Source of the DNA: Sphingomonas koreensis
Lineage (GTDB): Bacteria; Pseudomonadota; Alphaproteobacteria; Sphingomonadales; Sphingomonadaceae
NCBI RefSeq assembly: GCF_002797435.1
Contig: NZ_PGEN01000001.1
Location: 4,090,501 to 4,154,500 of the forward strand
Length of the DNA stretch: 64,000 nt
Direction of reading: 5' to 3'
Shown: positions 45,598-53,423 of the stretch, piece by piece
How the letters are laid out: each line of letters opens with the position of its first letter
How positions within the stretch are numbered: position 1 is the first letter of the stretch
Notes under the pieces: generated by a model
The model's database searches: none
Told to the model about the DNA's origin: nothing
The model's input: the letters and a program-made list of their open reading frames with translations, nothing else
Made by a program: the position numbers and the translations under genes

Positions 45598-48500
45598 CTA
45601 GAATTTTGCCCGGGCGTTGATGAACGCGCGACGCCCGACGAAGCTGTACTGCGATGCTGCGACCACCGGACCCATCATCGAGATCTCGCCCCCGTTGAGC
45701 ACGGAGACGCGCGGCGGGCGGGTGTTGAACAGGTTGCTGACGCCAAGCGTCAGTTCGAACCTGTCGCCAACCTCCTGCGTAACCGACAGGTTGTGGTAGA
45801 AGACCGCAGGGACATCGAGATTGGGGCAGTAGGTTCCGCGCAGTGACGAAACAATGCAGCGATTTCCGCCATTGTTCCGCAGGAAGTCCCCAAGATCCGA
45901 CGTGCCGCCAATGACGTTGAGGCCGTAGAAGACACTCGTGCCGGTGCTGGGAAGATCCCAGACGAACCGGAAGTCACCGATCCAGCGCGGCGAGCCTGCT
46001 TCGCCATTATCCGACGTCGTCGGTGAGGTCGGCAGCAACTGGAACGTGTCGGTGGTCTGCCAGGTCATGTCCGCGGTGGCGCTGAACGAACCGAAGCGGC
46101 CCAGATCCTGGCGGATGTTGACGGTCAGATCGACGCCGCTGTTCCGCTGGCTGGCGATGTTCACATATTTGTCGAACACCTCATCGATACCCAGCGGATT
46201 TCCGCTCTGACCGCGCGTGAACAGGCTGCACAGAGGATCGTTCGGGAAATCGAGCGAGTTATAGCAGCCATAGATGATGTTTCGGGCACCGAGCTGGGTG
46301 ATCTCTCCCTTTACCCGGATGTCGAAATAATCGACGGCGATGCTGATACGGGTCGATTCGCCCATGAAGTTGAACTTCGGCGTCAGGATCCCGCCGACGA
46401 CGAATGCCTTGGACGTTTCGGACCGCAGCTTGCCAAGGCCGCCCTGCGAAACCGCCGTGGCCGTGATGGTGCCGCCGACATAGTCGACCGGTATCCGGTC
46501 GGCAGCCGATCGGCCGGCCACGCAATTGTCGCGGGTCCGCTGATTGATCCGGCCAAGGGCAAGGTTGGTATCGACGTTGATGCACGGATCGATGTTCCCC
46601 TGCGACGGGAAGCTGGTCTCGTCGGCCAGGAACTGTTCGAACAGGGCAGGGGCCCGGAACGATGTTCCGTAGCTGCCGCGGAAGCGCAGCCAATCGTTCA
46701 CCGCCCAATTGGCGCCGACCTTGTAGGTCCAGTTGCCGTTGGTGCTGGACTCGTTGATTTCACCCGGGATCGGGGTGGCCCGGGTTGCCTTCACATTGGT
46801 GACGCGCCCGGCGGCCGAGAGCGTGAGCTCCCGGAAGAACGAGATATCCGCAAGCAACGGAAGGCTGAGTTCGCCGAAGGCTTCCGTGGTCACGCTCGAA
46901 CCGGCGGTAATGCCGGCGGTCGAAGTGCCCCACGCATTGCCGTCCCGCACCATCTGGCTCGGTGTGTCATTGATTTCGTCGCGTCGGATATTGGCGCCAA
47001 GCGCGATACCCACCGGGCCGCCAGGAAGCTTGAACAACTCTCCCGAAATCGTCGCTTCGCCGGTGAGCTGGGTGTAGGCGGTCCTGCCTTCATCCCATTC
47101 GAACAGGAAGCCGATTTCCTCCGGCGTCAGGTCGCCGCGCAGGAAGTTGGGGTTGCCCCAGCGAACGTCGACGCACTTGCGCCCGGAAACCGGGGTCGTG
47201 GTACCGACGCACGACGATGTCTGGAAATACCCTGCCTGATACGCATCGCGGAGGATCTGCTGATTGCGGTACTTGCCGACGCTCCGGCTGTACTGGCCGT
47301 AGATTTCCCACTTCCAGTTGCCGCCGAACTTGCCGCGCAGGCCGCCGACGCCGCGATAATAGTCGACGCTCTGGCTGCTGTCGTTCTGATTGGTGATGGC
47401 AAGCGGGCTGAGCAGGTTCGGCCCCGTGAAGCCCGATGCCCAGATCGAACTGGTGTAGCCATAGTTCCAGAACTGGCGCCAGCCGTTCTGATAGGTCTCA
47501 CGGCGGTTGAACAGGAATTCACCGAACAGTTCGACATTGTTGGTGATCTCATACGAACCCTCTGCATAGGCCGTGTAGAGATCGGTCTTCGGGATGATCG
47601 TCTGCTCTTCCTGGAACGGATGGTACGAATTCTGTACCGCGAGCGTGCCCGTCGTATAGCCGGTGGGGAACCAGCCGGCGGGGGCGCCGAAATCGCTTCC
47701 ATTGACGGGCGCGCCATAGGCGGGAATACCCAGATTCTCGCCGGGATACTGATATTGCATCAGAATCGTCTGGCGGTTGGGAGAGGTGTTGAGCCCCGTG
47801 TTCGGTCCACCCGGTCCGTCAAGCTGCAGGTTGCCGGGGCGGCCGGTGTTGTACAGCCAGATATGGCCCCAGGTCAGATCCTCGCACTTGTACTTGCCGG
47901 TGCGCGGGTTGATGAGGTCGGCGCGGCTGCCGTCCTCACGGAAGGTATAGGCTTCCGGACAGGCAAGGTAATCGCGATCGCCGCGCTTCAATTCGTTGGT
48001 GTGGCTATAGTCGCCCGCGATCAGGATATGGCCCCGCTCGAAGGTTTTTCCCCAGATCGCACTGATGCGATACTGTTCGCCGCCGCCGTCGAACGGCGCG
48101 GAGACATTGCCACTCAGCTCGATACCGTTGGTATCGGCCTTGGTGATGATGTTGACCACGCCCGCGACCGCATCCGAACCATAGATGGACGAGGCGCCGG
48201 TCTTGAGGATGTCGATCCGCTCGGCGATCGATACCGGCAGCACGTTGAGATCGAAGGACGAGACGCCGCCGCGCGTGCCTGCAGGGCCGGCACGGCGGCC
48301 GTTCAGCAAGACAAGCGTACGGTTGGGACCGAGGCCGCGAAGATCGACTGTTTGTGCGCCGGGACCGCCATTGGTAACGAAGTTAGACGAAATGGCTGCC
48401 GTGATCTGTGTCGAGCCTGCTGCAATCGGTGAGTTCTGCAGCATAGCGGCGAGATCGGACTTTCCCTCCTTCGTCATAATCGCCGGATCGATCACCGAAA

Positions 48501-48696
48501 TAGGATCCGGGCTGTTGAACGGTGTGACACTGCCAATGCGCGAACCGGTGATGACAACCGCGTCGCCATCATCTTCTACCTGTGCCGCAGTGTCGCTGGA
48601 GTCTTGCGCGAGCGCCGATGAGAAGCTGGTGATCGCCAAGCCAAAAAGCGCGGCTGACCGGAGCGCGGTTGCGCCCAGGAACGTGGATTTCGCCAT
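45598..48696 (-). CDS. TonB-dependent receptor
   Basis: 1032 aa. Signal peptide to about residue 31 (LAQ), then a TonB-box-like stretch DAVVITGSRI, the plug domain (GAQTVDLRGLGPNRTLVLLNGRRAGPAG, DAVAGVVNIIT) and the 22-strand barrel ending in a terminal Phe (AFINARAKF). It belongs to the family with Cys-rich loops. The ligand is not evident; its neighbours suggest a sulfated or sugar-linked substrate. ATG at 48696 preceded by AGGGGAC. Confidence 0.95.
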   Translation of the reverse strand: MAKSTFLGATALRSAALFGLAITSFSSALAQDSSDTAAQVEDDGDAVVITGSRIGSVTPFNSPDPISVIDPAIMTKEGKSDLAAMLQNSPIAAGSTQITAAISSNFVTNGGPGAQTVDLRGLGPNRTLVLLNGRRAGPAGTRGGVSSFDLNVLPVSIAERIDILKTGASSIYGSDAVAGVVNIITKADTNGIELSGNVSAPFDGGGEQYRISAIWGKTFERGHILIAGDYSHTNELKRGDRDYLACPEAYTFREDGSRADLINPRTGKYKCEDLTWGHIWLYNTGRPGNLQLDGPGGPNTGLNTSPNRQTILMQYQYPGENLGIPAYGAPVNGSDFGAPAGWFPTGYTTGTLAVQNSYHPFQEEQTIIPKTDLYTAYAEGSYEITNNVELFGEFLFNRRETYQNGWRQFWNYGYTSSIWASGFTGPNLLSPLAITNQNDSSQSVDYYRGVGGLRGKFGGNWKWEIYGQYSRSVGKYRNQQILRDAYQAGYFQTSSCVGTTTPVSGRKCVDVRWGNPNFLRGDLTPEEIGFLFEWDEGRTAYTQLTGEATISGELFKLPGGPVGIALGANIRRDEINDTPSQMVRDGNAWGTSTAGITAGSSVTTEAFGELSLPLLADISFFRELTLSAAGRVTNVKATRATPIPGEINESSTNGNWTYKVGANWAVNDWLRFRGSYGTSFRAPALFEQFLADETSFPSQGNIDPCINVDTNLALGRINQRTRDNCVAGRSAADRIPVDYVGGTITATAVSQGGLGKLRSETSKAFVVGGILTPKFNFMGESTRISIAVDYFDIRVKGEITQLGARNIIYGCYNSLDFPNDPLCSLFTRGQSGNPLGIDEVFDKYVNIASQRNSGVDLTVNIRQDLGRFGSFSATADMTWQTTDTFQLLPTSPTTSDNGEAGSPRWIGDFRFVWDLPSTGTSVFYGLNVIGGTSDLGDFLRNNGGNRCIVSSLRGTYCPNLDVPAVFYHNLSVTQEVGDRFELTLGVSNLFNTRPPRVSVLNGGEISMMGPVVAASQYSFVGRRAFINARAKF

Positions 48697-48914
48697 TTCT
48701 ACAGTGTCCCCTATTACACTAGTAGTTGCGATCCTTGCTCTATGGATTGGGAAGCGCAAGCCCCGATAACAAAAATGTCGCGCGCGTTACGATGTTCGCT
48801 GAGCTATGTAGTAAAGTTGCAACAACGAATGCATGGTGCGTTTCGCCGCCGCACCGGGTTTTCGGGCGTCGAACCATGGCCTAAGAGCCGCAGGATGCAG
48901 AACGGCGTGACGCA

Positions 48915-51257
48915 GTGATCGAGATATCAAATGCTGCAGCCGTAACGGCCGGGGCGGTCGTGGCTCTGTTCGTCGGGGTGAGCGCCGCAATGCTGTTCGC
49001 CGGACTTCGCGCTCGAGCCCGGGCCGCAATTCTGTTCGACGCGCATCGGCGCGCCGATGCGCTTTCCGCCAGCGCGCCCGCACAGGCGATGGTGGTGCGC
49101 GCCGATGGCCGCGTCGAACTGAGTGACAAGCTGGCGGATCTGCTGGGGCTTGAGACGGTGCCGACGCACCTGTCCGAAATCACCGGCAATGAAGCGGTGT
49201 TCGCGCCTGCGGAGGCGGCCGCGCTCGAACAGGACATAGCGGCAGCGCAGAAGGCCGCGCGCCCGTTCCGCGCGACGGTCCGTGCGCAGGGCTCTTCGCG
49301 TACCTTGCTGATGATCGGGCAGCGTGCGCCCGACGCGATCCGGGCGCCTGGCGGCGTGCTGCTCTGGGTGTTCGACGCGACCGAGGCGCAGGAAGAGGTG
49401 GCGCGTCTTTCCGGCAACGCCACGCGCTATCGCGAGGCGTTCGAGTCGCTGACCGGCCTGATCCAGTCGGCGCCGATGCCGATGTGGTATCGCGACCGCG
49501 ACCTGCGGCTGGCGATGGTCAACAATGCCTATGTCACGGCGGTCAACGGCAAGGATGCCGAGGCTGTGGTCAAGGCGGGGATCGAACTGGTCGATGCGTC
49601 AGCGCCGGGCGGCCCGCTCGCCAGCTCCGCCAAGGCGCGGGAGGCGGGGCGGCCCAGGATGGTCAAGCTGCCAGCGACGATCGCGGGTGCGCGGCGGATG
49701 CTGCACATCCATGACGTGCCGCTGCCGACCGGCGGTGTCGCGGGCTTTGCGGTCGATGTCGAGGAGCTCGAGCGGGCGCGCGCCGGGATCAAGCGTGCCG
49801 AGGATGCCCAGCGCGAAATGTTCGACCGCATGTCCGCAGGGGTGGCCCAGTTCGCCGCGGACCGCAGCCTAGTCTTCTGCAACCAGCCCTTCCGGCGCAT
49901 GTTCGCGATGCGCAACGAGTGGCTGGCCGACAAGCCGGAGTTCGAACGCGTGCTGGAGCGGATGCGCGAGTCCAACCGGCTGCCGGTAGTCCGCGACTTC
50001 CCCGGCTGGAAGGCCGAACGGCGCGACTGGTTCGTTGCCGACACCGCGCGCGAGGAAAACTGGACGCTGCCGGGCGGCAATCACCTGCGCGTCGTCGCCC
50101 AGCCCTTGCCCGAGGGCGGGTTGCTGCTGTTCTTCGAGGACCTGACCGAACAGGTTCAGCTCGCCAGCGCGCGCGACACGCTGCTGCGGGTTCGGACCGC
50201 GACTTTCGACAATCTGTTCGAGGCGCTGGGCGTATTCACTGCGGACGGGCGCTTGCAGCTGTGGAACAACCGCTTCCGCCAGCTCTGGGGCTTTGACGAG
50301 GCGTTCGTTTCCAGTCACCCGCGGGTCGACGCGCTGGCGCAGAAGGCGGGCAGTCTGCTCGCCAATCCCGGCCGCGCGGTGCTGATGGGCGAGCTGATCC
50401 GCGCCGCCACGGTCGAGCGACAGCAGCGCGGCGCGACGATCGAGTTCAAGGACGGTCGTTATTTCGAAGTCGCGGCAGTGCCGCTGCCCGACGGAAACGC
50501 GCTGTTCACGATGCTTGACGTCTCCGACCGCCGCCGGGTGGAGAATGCGCTGCGCGAGCGCAACGAAGCGTTGCGGGCCGCAGATCGGGTCAAGACCGCG
50601 TTCGTCGCGAACATGAGCTACGAGCTGCGCACCCCGCTCACGTCGATCCAGGGGTTCGCGGAGATGCTGCACGGCGGCTATGCTGGCGAACTCAGCGAGA
50701 GCGGCAGCGAATATACCGAGGCGATCCTCGCCTCCGTCGATCGGCTCGGTGCGCTGGTCGATGACGTGCTCGACCTTACGCGCGAGGATGACGGGGTTGC
50801 GCGCGGCAAGGTCGATCTGGAACTGGCGGCGGATGCCGCCGCCCAAGCCGTGGCACCGGCCGCACAGGCCAAGCGGATCGAGCTGGCCGTCGAAGTGCAA
50901 GGCAGCGCGGGGATCATCGAGGGTGATGCGCGGCGCATCCGCCAGACGGTCGAACATCTGCTGCGCCATGCGGTGGCGGGGACGCCGGACAAGGGGCGCG
51001 TGCTGCTGCATATCGACGGGGGCCCCAGCGGCGCGCGGATCGTCGTTTCCGATAATGGCCCCGGGATGGCGAAGAAGCTGGCCGACAAGGCGTTCGAGCG
51101 CTTCGCCCAGCCCGGCATCAGCCGCGACGGGGACCGCGCACTGGGGCTTGGCCTGCCGCTCGCCAAGCAGTTCGTCGAGGCGCATGGCGGCACCATCGAG
51201 CTGATCTCCGAGCCGGGGCAGGGAACGATGGTGATCGTCGAGCTGCCCCGTACATGA
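48915..51257 (+). CDS. divL: DivL-type sensor kinase relative with Tyr at the phospho-site
   Basis: 780 aa. One N-terminal membrane segment, PAS-like domains in the middle (LTGLIQSAPMPMWYRDRDL, FDNLFEALGVFTADGRLQLWNNRFRQLWGF), then a HisKA-like region where the histidine is Tyr569 (VANMSYELRTPLTSIQGF), as in Caulobacter DivL. The ATPase domain keeps SDNGPGM and GLGLPLAKQF but the N box is changed (HLLRHAV). DivL signals through CckA and DivK in cell-cycle control. GTG start; overlaps tsaE by 4 nt. Confidence 0.88.
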   Translation: MIEISNAAAVTAGAVVALFVGVSAAMLFAGLRARARAAILFDAHRRADALSASAPAQAMVVRADGRVELSDKLADLLGLETVPTHLSEITGNEAVFAPAEAAALEQDIAAAQKAARPFRATVRAQGSSRTLLMIGQRAPDAIRAPGGVLLWVFDATEAQEEVARLSGNATRYREAFESLTGLIQSAPMPMWYRDRDLRLAMVNNAYVTAVNGKDAEAVVKAGIELVDASAPGGPLASSAKAREAGRPRMVKLPATIAGARRMLHIHDVPLPTGGVAGFAVDVEELERARAGIKRAEDAQREMFDRMSAGVAQFAADRSLVFCNQPFRRMFAMRNEWLADKPEFERVLERMRESNRLPVVRDFPGWKAERRDWFVADTAREENWTLPGGNHLRVVAQPLPEGGLLLFFEDLTEQVQLASARDTLLRVRTATFDNLFEALGVFTADGRLQLWNNRFRQLWGFDEAFVSSHPRVDALAQKAGSLLANPGRAVLMGELIRAATVERQQRGATIEFKDGRYFEVAAVPLPDGNALFTMLDVSDRRRVENALRERNEALRAADRVKTAFVANMSYELRTPLTSIQGFAEMLHGGYAGELSESGSEYTEAILASVDRLGALVDDVLDLTREDDGVARGKVDLELAADAAAQAVAPAAQAKRIELAVEVQGSAGIIEGDARRIRQTVEHLLRHAVAGTPDKGRVLLHIDGGPSGARIVVSDNGPGMAKKLADKAFERFAQPGISRDGDRALGLGLPLAKQFVEAHGGTIELISEPGQGTMVIVELPRT

Positions 51258-51700
51258 TGCGGCTGGAGGATGCCGCCGCGAGCGAGGCGCTGGGTGCGCG
51301 GCTGGCCGGGCTGGCGCGGCCGGGCGACGTGATCGCACTGTCGGGCCAATTGGGCGCCGGCAAGACGAGCATCGCGCGCGGATTGCTCGCGGCGCTCGGC
51401 CTCGAGGGTGAGGCGCCGAGCCCGAGTTTCGCGATCGTCCAGCCCTATGCGCCGCCAGAAGTGCGATTTCCGGTGCTGCATGTCGATCTCTACCGCATCG
51501 ATGATCCGGCCGAGACAGAGGAATTGGGGCTGGACGATGCCCGCTATGATTCGCTGCTGGTGGTCGAGTGGCCGGAGCGGTTGCCGGCGTCCGCATGGAG
51601 CGATGCGCTGTGGCTCACCCTGACGATCGAGCCGGACGGCGCGCGCGGCTTGACAGCGCAGGTGCCCGCGTCATGGAAGGACCGATGGTTCCCGACATGA
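51254..51700 (+). CDS. tsaE: tRNA t6A synthesis ATPase
   Basis: 148 aa P-loop protein. Walker A GQLGAGKTS (from residue 31), then the TsaE motifs PSPSFAIVQPY and HVDLYRIDDPAETEELGLDD. It assists TsaD and TsaB in making threonylcarbamoyladenosine on tRNA. Starts with ATGATG overlapping the divL stop as ATGA. Confidence 0.94.
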   Translation: MMRLEDAAASEALGARLAGLARPGDVIALSGQLGAGKTSIARGLLAALGLEGEAPSPSFAIVQPYAPPEVRFPVLHVDLYRIDDPAETEELGLDDARYDSLLVVEWPERLPASAWSDALWLTLTIEPDGARGLTAQVPASWKDRWFPT

Positions 51701-52665
51701 ATCCGCCCGCACGGGCGCCGTATTTTCTGGACGAGCTGGGCTGGGGGGATGGCGAGATCCTGCCCCTGGCCGGTGACGCGTCGTTCCGCCGCTATTTCCG
51801 CGTGCAGGCGCCTGGGCGCAGCGCGATCCTGATGGATGCGCCGCCGCCGCATGAGGATCCGCGGCCGTTCATCGACGTCGCCCGCTGGCTGGTCGGGCGG
51901 GGATTCGCCGCGCCGCGAATCTATGGTGAGGATCTGGACACTGGGCTGGTGCTGATCGAGGATTTCGGCGACGCGCGGCTACGCGAGACGGTCGATGCCG
52001 CACCCGAGAGCGAGCTGCGCCTGTATGAGGCCGCGATCGACGTGCTGGTCCGCCTGCGCGACCATGCAGCGGCCGAGGTCGCTCCCTATGACCGCGACGT
52101 CTATCAGCGCGAGGCAGCGTTGCTGACCGAATGGTATTGCCCGGCGGTAGGGTTGGACGTCGATATCGACGGCTATGTCGCGGCATGGGACCTTGTGCTG
52201 GCACCGGTGCTCGATGGCACGCCGGTAACGGTGCTGCGCGACTATCATGCCGAGAATCTGATGCTGATCGAGGGCAGCGAAACCTTCGGCCTGCTCGATT
52301 TCCAGGACGCGCTGGCGGGCCACCCGGCCTATGACCTCGTCTCGCTGCTGCAGGACGCCCGCCGCGACGTGCATCCCGATCTGGAGGCGGCGATGCTGGA
52401 CCGCTATCGCCGGATCACCAGCGCGGACGAGGCGTTCTTCGACGCCTATCACGTGCTGGGCGCGCAGCGGAACGCAAAGATCATCGGCATCTTCACCCGG
52501 CTGTGGAAGCGCGATGGCAAGCCGCGTTATCCCAGCCTCTGCCCGCGTGTCTGGGGCTATCTCGAGCGCGATCTCAAGCATCCAGCGCTGGCGCCCGTTG
52601 CCGCGTGGTTCGACGCCAATATTCCCGTGCATCTGCGCGGCGACCCGATGACGGTGATAGCGTGA
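51697..52665 (+). CDS. amgK: Aminoglycoside phosphotransferase-like MurNAc/GlcNAc anomeric kinase
   Basis: 322 aa. APH-fold: PLAGDASFRRYFRV, catalytic VLRDYHAENLMLIEG (HxE/DxxxN), LDFQDALAGHPAYDLVSLLQDARRDV. Together with the next gene it forms the MurNAc recycling route (AmgK makes MurNAc 1-phosphate). The ATG at 51697 overlaps the tsaE stop; an ATG at 51685 is an alternative. Confidence 0.9.
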   Translation: MNPPARAPYFLDELGWGDGEILPLAGDASFRRYFRVQAPGRSAILMDAPPPHEDPRPFIDVARWLVGRGFAAPRIYGEDLDTGLVLIEDFGDARLRETVDAAPESELRLYEAAIDVLVRLRDHAAAEVAPYDRDVYQREAALLTEWYCPAVGLDVDIDGYVAAWDLVLAPVLDGTPVTVLRDYHAENLMLIEGSETFGLLDFQDALAGHPAYDLVSLLQDARRDVHPDLEAAMLDRYRRITSADEAFFDAYHVLGAQRNAKIIGIFTRLWKRDGKPRYPSLCPRVWGYLERDLKHPALAPVAAWFDANIPVHLRGDPMTVIA

Positions 52666-53423
52666 CGACGAAGAAGACGCTTGCGTTGCGTCCGGTGCCT
52701 GGTGCGGCGGTGCCCGAAACCGCGATGGTGATGGCTGCGGGCCTTGGCAAACGGATGCGCCCGCTCACCGCGACGCGCCCCAAACCGCTGATCGAAGTGG
52801 CAGGCAAGCCGCTGATCGACCACGCGTTCGACCGGCTGCGCAGCGCCGGCGTCAGGCGTGCGGTGGTCAATGTCCATTACCTTGCCGACGCGCTCGAGGC
52901 GCATGTCACGCATCGCGTGAAGGACGTCGAAGTCGTCGTCTCGGATGAACGCAAGCAGTTGATGGAGACCGGCGGCGGCCTGGTCCAGGCGCGCGAGTTG
53001 CTGGGCGACCAACCGTTCCTGTGCGTCAACAGCGACAATCTCTGGATCGATGGCCCGATCGATGCGATTCGCCAGCTCGCGGCGGCGTGGGACGACGAGA
53101 AGATGGACGCGCTGCTGCTGCTCGTCCCGCTTGCCCGCGCGCATTGCCACCCGGGCAATGGCGATTTCCACATCGATGCCTTCGGCAAGATCACTCGCCG
53201 CCGCGCACCGGGGCGGCTCGCACCGTTCGTCTACACCGGCGTGCAGATCCTATCGCCCCGCGTGATCCGCGACTGGCCGGAGGGGCCATTCTCGACCAAC
53301 CTCTTCTGGCAGCGGGCGATCGAAGCGGGTCGCGCCTATGGCGTGGTGCATCAAGGCCTGTGGTTCGACGTCGGCTCGCCCCCCGCGATTGCCGCGACGG
53401 AGGCGGTCCTGGCGGATGGGTGA
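52662..53423 (+). CDS. murU: MurNAc-1-phosphate uridylyltransferase
   Basis: 253 aa nucleotidyltransferase with VMAAGLGKRMRPLTATRPKP near the N-terminus and FVYTGVQILSP. Adds UMP to MurNAc 1-phosphate to give UDP-MurNAc, bypassing MurA and MurB. GTG start, overlapping amgK as GTGA. Confidence 0.9.
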   Translation: MTTKKTLALRPVPGAAVPETAMVMAAGLGKRMRPLTATRPKPLIEVAGKPLIDHAFDRLRSAGVRRAVVNVHYLADALEAHVTHRVKDVEVVVSDERKQLMETGGGLVQARELLGDQPFLCVNSDNLWIDGPIDAIRQLAAAWDDEKMDALLLLVPLARAHCHPGNGDFHIDAFGKITRRRAPGRLAPFVYTGVQILSPRVIRDWPEGPFSTNLFWQRAIEAGRAYGVVHQGLWFDVGSPPAIAATEAVLADG

